Below are positions 1 through 7,696 of a stretch of 37,817 nucleotides of DNA, piece by piece. The position numbers and the translations under genes are program-made. The stretch is from Chthoniobacteraceae bacterium (GTDB lineage: Bacteria > Verrucomicrobiota > Verrucomicrobiia > Chthoniobacterales > Chthoniobacteraceae): assembly GCA_947476255.1 (NCBI GenBank), contig CANJPY010000048.1, forward strand, positions 1 to 37,817. The letters are read 5' to 3'. Every line of letters starts with the position of its first letter. The first letter of the stretch is position 1. The notes under the pieces are model-generated. The model worked only from the letters and a program-made list of their open reading frames with translations, was not told where the DNA came from and did no database searches.

Positions 1-131
1 CCCAGTTTAAAAGTGGGCTCAGAGTCATTTTTTATTAAAGCCCGCCATCTTTCCGCTTCATTGCGGCGAGAGAGCTAAGGCTCGGATTCGGGGGAAGCTT
101 AGATTACAGGATTTAATTTAGCAATCTTTTT

Positions 132-1415
132 TTACACACAGTAGAAGTAGGGATGGTGGTGGCACTGCGCGCACTGGATACGCACCCCGAGGAAAAGCTG
201 TGCGGTGTCCTCGATTTGCTGAATTTGGGTGCTGACCTGCCTGTACCAGGTCACGGGTGGGGAGTCGGCGGACTGGCCGGTGGCCGTGAGCAGTTCGCGC
301 ACAAACCGGTCGTAGGGTTTGTTTTTGTACAGGCTCTCCCGGATCCACGCGTGGAAAACAAAGTTTCCGTCCAAGTGGGCCAGATCCCGTGTCTCCGAGT
401 TAATGACGCGCCGGTTGCGCAACGCGAAGTTCCAGTAATTGGCGAAGGTGTCGGCGTATTCCCCGCTCTCGAGCAGGAAATCGATCCGGCGGGCGCGTTT
501 GTCGGCGGCTGTGTCCGCGAGAAATGCGGCGCTTTCCTCGCCTGTGGGGAGCCTTCCCGCCAGATCCAATGTCACTCGGCGCAGGAAAGTGGAGTCATCG
601 CAAAGTGCAGAAGGCGGCATGCCCACTTCCTTCAACCGGGTGAAAATCGCTTTGTCCACAAAGTTGACCTCTGGAGGCAGGTTTTTGATTTCCGCGCCCA
701 AGGGAAGTGTGGCTCTAAAGACGGAAACACTGCCCTGATACCGGGCCATCACCGAGAGCGAACCCGGTTGGTTGCCCATGGTGAGAATCCCCGTGTCTTC
801 GTCCAAAGACGCCATGCCCTTCGGGGTGGCTTCGAGCACGGTCATGTGCGTCACGTCCTTGGATAAACCATCCGCAAAGCTGGCTGTCACCGTGAGCTTT
901 TGCGTCTGCCCCGCTTTCATCGTTAAGACAGGGGGAGTCACCTTGATGCTCAGCAACTTCGCCCGGGCGGGGTCCTCAAAATCATTGGGCATTCCCTGGC
1001 CGATCCAGCGGGCAAGGGTCTCATACGCGGCGCTCCCACGCTCCAGCCGTTTTCCTCCTCCATGGGGGATCTCGGCGGCGCCTTTGGTCAGGAGCAGACT
1101 TTCCTCGGGTGCGGAGGGAATCAGGCGGCGCCCGCGTTGCTCGTACACGAGATGTGCGTAGTCATCGTCGGCTTCAAATCCGAAGAGGGACAGTTTGAAG
1201 CCGTTTTGTCCGGTGGCTTTGCCGTGGCAGTTGCCCCCGTTACAGCCCTGTTTGGTGAGAACGGGGACCACCTCATTGACCAGACTCACGAGACCGTCTC
1301 CAGCGGCGAACCCTCCCTGGGAGAGCGCGCAAACGGCACCCAGCAGGAGAGGGCGAATGTGCCTTTTCACGCTGAAAACCGAGCGCGCTTTTGGAAACGA
1401 TGGGGTGGGGTGCAT
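132..1415 (-). pseudogene. 3'-truncated DUF1549-type cytochrome c protein
   Basis: Encodes 427 residues from the ATG at 1415 (a GTG at 1424 is an alternative start). A signal peptide covers about residues 15-38. A first haem-like motif C58-NGGN-C63-H64 follows, in the style of planctomycete cytochrome C domains. Residues about 155-240 resemble a bacterial Ig-like (Big_2) domain, and from about 250 a DUF1549 (PSCyt2) domain begins. The protein ends a few residues after a second motif, C415-AQ-C418-H419, followed by HHP and then YFYCV and a stop. In full-length relatives this motif lies inside DUF1549, and a DUF1553 domain follows; such proteins usually exceed 700 residues. None of the three frames past the break continues the family, so I read it as a 3'-truncated gene rather than a simple frameshift. 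An intact short variant cannot be excluded. The gene lies downstream of and codirectional with the response regulator (81-nt gap). Confidence 0.72.
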
Positions 1416-1438
1416 GGGGTACACCCGAAATATACCCC
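1416..1438. repeat. Inverted repeat abutting the DUF1549 gene start
   Basis: The arms GGGGTA (1416-1421) and TACCCC (1433-1438) are perfect 6-bp complements with an 11-nt spacer, directly upstream of the ATG at 1413-1415 on the minus strand. In mRNA this could form a small hairpin next to the start codon; in DNA it could be an operator. Only the symmetry is seen; any function is inference. Confidence 0.3.
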
Positions 1439-1458
1439 AGACCGGCGGTTTCCTGAAT

Positions 1459-1472
1459 CCCGCGAACGCGGG
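1459..1472 (-). terminator. GC-rich hairpin between response regulator and DUF1549 gene
   Basis: CCCGCG (1459-1464), AA, CGCGGG (1467-1472) is a perfect 6-bp GC-only inverted repeat, 25 nt after the response-regulator stop codon. It would make a stable stem, but no T-tract follows on the minus strand. It is therefore more likely a partial terminator, an mRNA-processing or stability element, or a protein-binding site than a classic intrinsic terminator. Confidence 0.35.
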
Positions 1473-1496
1473 GTAAAACCAACGGCAGGGAGTCTG

Positions 1497-2159
1497 TTAT
1501 TCTAAAATGTTGTTCTGCAATACTTTGGCGACAGCCGCCGCGCGGGTCGTGACCTGCAGTTTTTTGTAGATCGAACGCATATGCGTATCCACGGTGTGGA
1601 TGCCGATTCCGAGCCGGTCCGCGATTTCCTTCTTAAGTAGTCCCTCCACAATAAGTTGTAGTATTTCGCGCTCCTTTTCCTTGATGTCGTAGCGTTCGTG
1701 GGACGGCGCCTTGGCTTTCCGGCTTGTAAAATGCTCGATCAGCTTGCGTGCAACCCTTGGTGTCAAGGGCAGGCCGCCCGCCTGAATCTCGCTAATGGCG
1801 TCCGATATCTGTCTGAGCGGAGATGCTTTAAGAATGTACCCGTGAGCTCCGCTGGAAATGGCGGCGAAAATTTTGGCTTCATCCTCAAAGACCGTGAGGA
1901 TCAAAATGTGGGCCTCGGGCGCCGCCTCTCGCAAAAGAGGGATCGCCTGCAGGCCGTCCATACCGGGCAGTCCCACATCCAGTAAAAATACGTTGGGTGC
2001 GGGAAGCTGCGCGAACCCTTCCATGGCCTGCTCAATGGTTCCAAACTCGTGAAAAAGGGTGTCCGGCATCAACCGTCCGAGGCCGCGAATGAGGGTGCGG
2101 CGAAACGCTGGGTTGTCCTCGATCACCCATAAAACTGCGGAATCTGAGTTGTGTTTCAT
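1497..2159 (-). CDS. NarL/FixJ-family response regulator
   Basis: A 220-residue two-domain regulator. The receiver domain (about 8-125) has the acidic pair E14-D15, the phospho-acceptor D61 (LLDVGLPGMDG context), T89 and the conserved K111 (YILKA), which is a complete active site. The C-terminal LuxR-type helix-turn-helix (about 153-215) includes KEREIL, LLKKEIADRLG, TVDTHMRSIYKKL. Phosphorylation by the partner kinase would switch DNA binding. The start codon overlaps the kinase stop codon (ATGA, 2156-2159), so the pair is almost certainly co-translated. Targets are unknown; the divergent 4573 gene and the downstream DUF1549 gene are natural candidates from position only. Confidence 0.93.
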   Translation of the reverse strand: MKHNSDSAVLWVIEDNPAFRRTLIRGLGRLMPDTLFHEFGTIEQAMEGFAQLPAPNVFLLDVGLPGMDGLQAIPLLREAAPEAHILILTVFEDEAKIFAAISSGAHGYILKASPLRQISDAISEIQAGGLPLTPRVARKLIEHFTSRKAKAPSHERYDIKEKEREILQLIVEGLLKKEIADRLGIGIHTVDTHMRSIYKKLQVTTRAAAVAKVLQNNILE

Positions 2160-4279
2160 GACGGAGTCTGCGGCGCTCGGAGGGGGGCTTCTTTTCGCTG
2201 AGAGTGCAGGGGGAGTTCAAAAACCACAAGGGTGCCTTCCTCCGGGCGGCTTTGGAAGCGCACTTCCCCCCCGGCCGCCGCGGCGCGCGCCTTCAAACTG
2301 CCCAGTCCGATGCCGCCCTGCACCCGCTCCGTGTCAAAGCCGCGCCCGTTGTCGGCAACACTCAGACGGATTTTTTGCCCGGAGGCCGAAAGTTGGATGC
2401 GGATGCTACTCGCGTCTGCATGTTTGGCCGCATTGTGCAGGATCTCCTTGAACGCCATAAAAATGTCGCGTCGCAACGTAAACGACATCGAGGAGGGAAG
2501 GCTGCCCGTGTCCGCCTCAAGCTCCCAGTGGATTCCTTGCAAAAGCGGACCCGCGGTGATCTTCATTTCTGCGACGAAATCGGCGATTCGGGCGGACTCA
2601 TGTTTGAGCAACCAAACCAAGTCCCGAATGGCTCCCACGGAGTGCGCCGCCAGGGATCCCATTTCGAGAATGTCAGAGCGTGTCTGCGGGTCCGGCGGAT
2701 GGCTCTCGAGGGCCATCTGGCTGAGCATCGAGATGGTGCCGAGGTTGCTTCCGATTTCGTCGTGCAAATCCCGCGCGATGCGCTGGCGTAACAACTCGAG
2801 GTCCCGCGCACGGGCGGCGCGAGACCTCCACCAAAAGAGGGTGGCCAGCAGAAGAATCACGATCCCGCCCACTTCATAAATCCGGCCCAGGGCGCTCAGC
2901 CACTGGGCTTCCCTGCGCGTGATAATGGACTGCAAGACACGCGCGGACTCTTCGAGTGTGCGCCGCTGGGAGAGTTCTTCGAGCCAGGACCGGAGAGCGA
3001 CAAGCCGGCCATTGCTGTTATACCCATCAGTGAGCGCGGACGCACTCCACTGTGCATCGTCCACACTCGAAGAGGTCGTAACACCCGCACCCAGAGCGAC
3101 ATTGAGCCCTTCAGAAAAGGCTTCGATTTCAGAAAAGGCGCACTCAAACCTGTCCCGAATGACACGCAACTTTTTGCCGGTGACCCGTAGAAAACGCACA
3201 GGGGAGTGCGCCACGCGCACACAGACGGGGTTGCCTCCCGACACTGGAAGCTCGAGTCCTCCTGTCTGAAAAAGGAGTATGGGGGAGGTGAAATCTGCGT
3301 CCAGTGCGCCTTCGATCACCAAGCCTTTTGGAAAGGCATAACCTGTCCCGCGCGGAGAGTCCTGCGGTTGAGTTGGATGAATGCGGACCTCGTCCAGCGA
3401 AACCGTCCGCCCCAGATCCAGGCAAACCCACGGACTCATTGCCTCCGTTTCGGAGGATTCGGAGCGCCAACCGATCGTTGGACTTCCGCCGGTGTCGATG
3501 GCAGGGCCCAACCCGGACTGCCCGTCCGCAGAGTTGCTCTTGAGCCAGGCGGGCGGATTCCCAAACGAGTCGGTGGGATCAATATTCATCCCCAAAAGGC
3601 CGAGTGCGAGGTTGCGCTCACCCCCGAACACAAAAACCTCTCCAAGAGCGAAGAACCAGTGGTTGCTCCCGCCGGTGAGCCTTGTGACAATGACCCGCAC
3701 GAAACGGCCTTTGACTCCACCCGCATCCAGTGCCACGGGCAGGCGCCCCGGATTGGGGAAGTCTGTCGCTGTAAAATCGCCAAGCACGTGCGGCGTTTGA
3801 AATGTGCTTTCTTCAGCGATTTCCACCCGAAACCGCTGGGGAAAACCGTAGCCCGTCAGACTTCCGTCGACCCCAAGAATCTGTGCGGGGACGAGGGCGA
3901 CGGAGTCGATGGCTTGGACTTTATTCAAATCGAGCCGGAACTCCTTCTTGGTGTCGGCCGAGACGGCGAATTCGGAATGGTACCCGATGCAAACCCCTTG
4001 ATTGTCGAGGGGAGAAGCAGGGGCCAGGCTGGACAGAATGTCCCGGACGGAAGCCAGTTTATGTTGCGTCTCACGGTAGAGGCCGTCCCATTTCGAAGCC
4101 ATCCAGTTGCCGCGTCCCAGAACGGTTGGAGAAGGCCCGTCCTCGCGGCATGCAGGAAGACCGCATAGCAGGGCGAGAAGGAGTCCTGCCAAGCACAATG
4201 GCCGGGGCATGCGCCGGGGTTGACCCGGAATCCCGCGGTTTTTGCTCTGCGTGCGTTCATTTCGACTCCAAGCCTTCAT
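2156..4279 (-). CDS. Membrane sensor histidine kinase with discoidin-like sensor domains
   Basis: A 707-residue sensor kinase. The N-terminus has a hydrophobic segment at about 28-43 ending in LPAC (C44), which is a lipobox-like signal or signal-anchor. An ATG at 4210 (residue 24) is a plausible shorter start. Residues about 80-385 form two F5/8-type-C (discoidin)-like beta-sandwiches, recognisable from stretches such as WVCLDLG and RFVRV, and the opening of a third (NVALGAGVTTSS) follows. After a helical stretch comes a membrane segment at about 471-485, then a HisKA_3 helix with the phospho-acceptor H506 (RDLHDEIGSNLG). The HATPase domain follows, with the N box EILHNAAKHA, then DNGRGF and GGIGLGSL. 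Discoidin domains often bind carbohydrate, so extracytoplasmic glycan sensing is a reasonable inference. The stop overlaps the response-regulator start by 4 nt. No Shine-Dalgarno sequence is visible. Confidence 0.9.
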   Translation of the reverse strand: MKAWSRNERTQSKNRGIPGQPRRMPRPLCLAGLLLALLCGLPACREDGPSPTVLGRGNWMASKWDGLYRETQHKLASVRDILSSLAPASPLDNQGVCIGYHSEFAVSADTKKEFRLDLNKVQAIDSVALVPAQILGVDGSLTGYGFPQRFRVEIAEESTFQTPHVLGDFTATDFPNPGRLPVALDAGGVKGRFVRVIVTRLTGGSNHWFFALGEVFVFGGERNLALGLLGMNIDPTDSFGNPPAWLKSNSADGQSGLGPAIDTGGSPTIGWRSESSETEAMSPWVCLDLGRTVSLDEVRIHPTQPQDSPRGTGYAFPKGLVIEGALDADFTSPILLFQTGGLELPVSGGNPVCVRVAHSPVRFLRVTGKKLRVIRDRFECAFSEIEAFSEGLNVALGAGVTTSSSVDDAQWSASALTDGYNSNGRLVALRSWLEELSQRRTLEESARVLQSIITRREAQWLSALGRIYEVGGIVILLLATLFWWRSRAARARDLELLRQRIARDLHDEIGSNLGTISMLSQMALESHPPDPQTRSDILEMGSLAAHSVGAIRDLVWLLKHESARIADFVAEMKITAGPLLQGIHWELEADTGSLPSSMSFTLRRDIFMAFKEILHNAAKHADASSIRIQLSASGQKIRLSVADNGRGFDTERVQGGIGLGSLKARAAAAGGEVRFQSRPEEGTLVVFELPLHSQRKEAPLRAPQTPS

Positions 4280-4362
4280 TGATGGGCGGAGGCTATCTGC
4301 GAATCAGAGTCTTTCACACATTTTCGACAAATCAAAAAAAGCGTACCTGCGCAAAGTGCAGG

Positions 4363-4381
4363 GCTTTCTTTGCAAGAAAGC
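4363..4381. promoter_or_regulatory. Perfect 8-bp palindrome upstream of sensor kinase
   Basis: GCTTTCTT (4363-4370), TGC, AAGAAAGC (4374-4381) is a perfect inverted repeat of 8-bp arms with a 3-nt centre, 84-102 nt upstream of the kinase start. It may be an operator for either divergent gene. If transcribed with the kinase, it may instead be the first of two leader hairpins, the second being CCTGC..GCAGG followed 5 nt later by T7. The symmetry is seen; the role is inferred. Confidence 0.4.
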
Positions 4382-4467
4382 GCTCATTTACAAACGCAAG
4401 ACGATTTCTACAACGAGTTTAGAGTCCATCACCTGTTCGCCGCTCTTTTTTTGAGCCGAGATTTAAA

Positions 4468-4497
4468 TTGAACCCGCTAAGTGACTATAAATAATAT
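4468..4497 (+). promoter_or_regulatory. Possible sigma70-type promoter of the propeller/cytochrome gene
   Basis: TTGAAC at 4468-4473 resembles a -35 box. An AT-rich run at 4486-4497 contains TAATAT at 4492-4497 (18-nt spacing), a possible -10 box. This leaves a 5' leader of about 70 nt before the ATG at 4573. It is motif-based only, and neither box is a perfect consensus match. Confidence 0.35.
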
Positions 4498-4572
4498 GAT
4501 AGAGGGCGCGGTTCACCGCTTTGTCTGATTTGCTCCCTCTAGAAACCAAGACCACCCAGCGGAAATCGATTC

Positions 4573-7572
4573 ATGCGAATACCTTCCTCCCTCACTGTCG
4601 CCTTCGCCTTGGGTTATGCGTCGCTGGCCCAAGGAGCCGCGCCTACGACGCCACCCTTGCAGGGCGCCCTCGCAGCGGGATCGGCTTCCACACCAGCCCT
4701 GCCAGCCCCACCTGCCTTGGATGTGCCTCCGCCCCTGAGTCCCGCGGAGTCGCTCAAGAAGCTGCATCTTCCGGCGGGATTCGAGGCGAAAATCGTGGCC
4801 TGCGAACCGCAGGTGTTGGATCCGGTGGCGTTTGATTGGGACGCCAAAGGCCGCATGTGGGTGGTAGAGATGGCGGACTACCCGCTGGGTTTGGACAACG
4901 CGGGCGCACGCGGGGGCCGGATTCGAATCCTCGAGGACAGGGACGGGGACGGCGTTTATGAAACCTCCACGGTGTTTGCCGAAGGGCTCAATTTCCCGAC
5001 CGGAATTCTCACTTGGAAGGGAGGGGCTATTGTGACCGCAGCGCCGGACATTTTGTATCTCGAAGATACCAAGGGCAGTGGCCGCGCGGATAAAAAGGAG
5101 ATCCTTTTTACCGGCCTCAGTGAGGGGAACCAGCAACTGCGCGCAAACGGCTTGCGCTGGGGCATGGACAACTGGGTGTACGTTGCCGCAGGCGGCCATC
5201 ATGGCAAGTATGGCGCCGATACAAAACTGATGCATCCGCGCTCTGGCAGGGAGAGCCTTGTGGGGAGCCGTGATTTCCGCTTCCGTCCTGACACTGGAGA
5301 TTTGGAGGCGGAAAGCGGTCCCACGCAGTTTGGTCGAAACACGGACGACTGGGGGCACTGGTTTGGAACTCAGAATTCCAATCCGCTTTGGCAGTATGTT
5401 CTTCCGGATCGGTACCTTCAGAGGAACCCGTTTTTTGTGGCACCCAATGCCCGGGTGCAAATGCTGGGAGGGTCCAATCCCCGGGTTTATGCCGCAAGTC
5501 CGCCCGAGAAACGTTACCACAGCTTTGAACAGGCCGGGTGTTACACCTCTGCGTGCAGCGGGATGATCGATCGTGGCAGCGGCATGTTTGGCGAAGGACA
5601 GGTTACGGCGTTCGTGGCCGAACCGTTTCACAATCTGGTGCAGCAGTTGGTACTTCAGGAAGACGGGGTGAGTTATAAGGCCACACGAGGCGGGCTCGAA
5701 AACGAACCCGATTTTTTCGCAAGTGAGGACCGGTGGTGCCGCCCAGTGATGGTCCGCACAGGGCCTGACGGGGCGCTTTGGTTCGCGGACATGTACCGTT
5801 TCATGATCGAGCATCCCCATTGGCTTCCGGAAAATGGAAAGCAGGAGTTGCTGCCGTACTACCGGCTTGGGGACGACATGGGGCGCATCTATCGGGTGAC
5901 AAAACCCGGCAGGCATCTCGGAGGTATTCCCAGTCTAGAAAAGCTCGAACCCGTCGCGTTGGCGGAGCTTCTGAACTCCGGCAACGGTTGGGTGCGAGAC
6001 AAGGTGCAGCAAATGCTGCTGTGGCGCGCACCGCTGGAAGCGCCTGTTGTTGCGCGCTTGAAGGCACTGGTGACGACGGCGAAACTCGCGCAAACGCGCG
6101 TGCAAGCCCTTTGGACCGTCGAGGGCATCGGAGCGTTGACGTCCAAATTGGTGACGACTGCCCTCGCGGATTCACATGCGGGGGTGCGCGAAAATGCGCT
6201 TCGCCTTGCGGAAAATTTTAAAGAGCAGGAAGTGCTGGAGGCTGCTTTGAAATTGCGCGCCGACCCGGATTTAAAGGTGCGACTGCAACTCGCGTTTTCT
6301 TTGGGAAACTGGAACGGCCCAGCCGCGGGGGAGGCTCTGGCTCAGATCCTGCAGGAAAACGGAGAGGACCCCTTTATCTTCAGCGCCGCGTTGAGTTCCG
6401 CGTTGCCACACCTTCAGCGACTGGCGCAGTCCGCGACGGAGCGCACGCGTCCGGTACTGCTGGCCATGGCTCTTGGTGCGGGTGAACGCTCCGCGCTTGC
6501 AAGTTTGGTGGCCGGCGCGTTTGACCCAAAGTCGACGATGGCCTTGAGCGAAAAATGGCGGATATTTGGCGAACTGTTGAGTGGCTTGGCGCGCGCAAAA
6601 GCCACCCTGGCTTCACTTCTGGAGGGGCAGTCTGGAGACGCTCTTGCGGGTCTTCTCCAAAACGCGCCGGTACTTTCGGCGCAAGCCGTCACGCAGATGA
6701 AGAGTGAGGCCGCAGCGCCGGAGACGAGAATAGAAGCGGCCGCGCTTCTCGCGAGGCAGCCGGAGAACCGGGACGCGGCGCTGGCGTTTTTGCGCAGCCG
6801 CGTTGTGCAGTACACGGGAGAGGCGTCTTGGCGTGCGGCGCTCAAAGCCCTCGCTGACACCAAAGACACCGCGCTGGCAAAGAACGTCCTGAGCGTATTT
6901 GCCTCGCTCACACCCGAGCAACGTTCCGCGGGCGTCGACACGCTCTTGAGCCGCTCGGACTGGACGGGTGTGCTGCTTGATGCGCTTGCGAGCGCGGAGC
7001 TCCGGCCCGGTGACTTGGATGCCTCCAAAAAAATGCAACTGGCCAACCATCCGGACAAGCGACTGCGCCAGAGGGCGGAGGAGCTTCTTAAACAGGCAGG
7101 ATCTCCCTCCCGCTCCAAGGTTGTGGAAGAATATCAGGCGGCGCTCGCGTTGAAAGGGGACGTGACGCGCGGGCATGCGGCGTACCTGCGCGTGTGTGCG
7201 GCTTGTCACGAGTTTGGGAAGGAGGGTAGGGGAATCGGTCCCCATCTTGCGTCGGTCGCGGCACATGAACCGGGCAAGATCCTCGCGAACATTCTGGATC
7301 CCAACCTGGACATTCAACCCGGCTACCACGCCTACACTTGTACGCTTAAAACCGGTGAGCAGGTCTTCGGTCTTCTCGCATCCGAAAACGCAACCGGCAT
7401 CACCTTCAAGCTCCCGGATGGAACACTGCGCAGTCTTATGCGGCAGGACGTCGCGTCTCTCAAAAGCACCGGAGTCTCTTTGATGCCGGAGGGCTTGGAG
7501 AATCTGTTGAGCAAACAGGACATTGCCGATTTGATCTCCCTGCTCAGGAACCAGCCAACCGGAGGTAACTAG
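4573..7572 (+). CDS. PVC-type beta-propeller / HEAT-repeat / cytochrome c protein
   Basis: A 999-residue secreted protein. A signal peptide (about 1-22) and a Pro/Ala-rich linker are followed by a propeller domain (about 50-430) of the kind called membrane-bound dehydrogenase N-terminal domain in Pirellula/Verrucomicrobium proteins. It starts with LPAGFEAKIVACEP and includes WVVEMADYP, DRDGDG and WFADMYRFMIEHP. Residues about 440-840 are an Ala/Leu-rich helical region consistent with HEAT-like repeats. The C-terminus is a PVC-type haem domain with C875-AA-C878-H879 and downstream Met residues as possible axial ligands. Family knowledge suggests periplasmic oxidation of a sugar or related substrate, with electrons passed to the haem; no substrate has been assigned. 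It is divergent from the sensor kinase and heads a series of secreted hydrolases. All three parts are present and the length is normal for the family. Confidence 0.88.
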   Translation: MRIPSSLTVAFALGYASLAQGAAPTTPPLQGALAAGSASTPALPAPPALDVPPPLSPAESLKKLHLPAGFEAKIVACEPQVLDPVAFDWDAKGRMWVVEMADYPLGLDNAGARGGRIRILEDRDGDGVYETSTVFAEGLNFPTGILTWKGGAIVTAAPDILYLEDTKGSGRADKKEILFTGLSEGNQQLRANGLRWGMDNWVYVAAGGHHGKYGADTKLMHPRSGRESLVGSRDFRFRPDTGDLEAESGPTQFGRNTDDWGHWFGTQNSNPLWQYVLPDRYLQRNPFFVAPNARVQMLGGSNPRVYAASPPEKRYHSFEQAGCYTSACSGMIDRGSGMFGEGQVTAFVAEPFHNLVQQLVLQEDGVSYKATRGGLENEPDFFASEDRWCRPVMVRTGPDGALWFADMYRFMIEHPHWLPENGKQELLPYYRLGDDMGRIYRVTKPGRHLGGIPSLEKLEPVALAELLNSGNGWVRDKVQQMLLWRAPLEAPVVARLKALVTTAKLAQTRVQALWTVEGIGALTSKLVTTALADSHAGVRENALRLAENFKEQEVLEAALKLRADPDLKVRLQLAFSLGNWNGPAAGEALAQILQENGEDPFIFSAALSSALPHLQRLAQSATERTRPVLLAMALGAGERSALASLVAGAFDPKSTMALSEKWRIFGELLSGLARAKATLASLLEGQSGDALAGLLQNAPVLSAQAVTQMKSEAAAPETRIEAAALLARQPENRDAALAFLRSRVVQYTGEASWRAALKALADTKDTALAKNVLSVFASLTPEQRSAGVDTLLSRSDWTGVLLDALASAELRPGDLDASKKMQLANHPDKRLRQRAEELLKQAGSPSRSKVVEEYQAALALKGDVTRGHAAYLRVCAACHEFGKEGRGIGPHLASVAAHEPGKILANILDPNLDIQPGYHAYTCTLKTGEQVFGLLASENATGITFKLPDGTLRSLMRQDVASLKSTGVSLMPEGLENLLSKQDIADLISLLRNQPTGGN

Positions 7573-7696
7573 AACGTGCAGGCGGGGGGCATCGCTGCAC
7601 CCGTGACGTCTTTGTAAGTCATCGCCCGCAATTCAAAAAACCTCGCCAAAATAAGCCTCGAACCCTCGCCCCCGTCACCTCCACCCCTTTCCCCTC

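Larger units (their letters stand above)
4280..4572. other. Divergent intergenic region between sensor kinase and propeller/cytochrome gene
   Basis: This 293-nt AT-richer spacer separates two divergent genes and should hold both promoters. It contains a perfect 8-bp inverted repeat at 4363-4381, a second smaller one beside it (CTGC..GCAG, 4348-4360), an A7 run at 4334-4340 (T7 on the minus strand) and a promoter-like stretch near 4468-4497. No gene is seen. Confidence 0.5.

Noticed and set aside
118..131. GTGTG at the break of the DUF1549 gene on the minus strand, which resembles the GUGYG 5' end of a group II intron
   Set aside because: The bases that follow (TAAAAAAAG) do not look like the usual continuation, no other intron part is visible in the remaining 120 nt, and GTGTG is common by chance.
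4513..5916. 467-codon minus-strand frame opposite the propeller/cytochrome gene
   Set aside because: It lies entirely opposite a well-recognised coding sequence; its low-complexity His/Arg/Pro composition is what reverse reading of a GC-rich gene gives.
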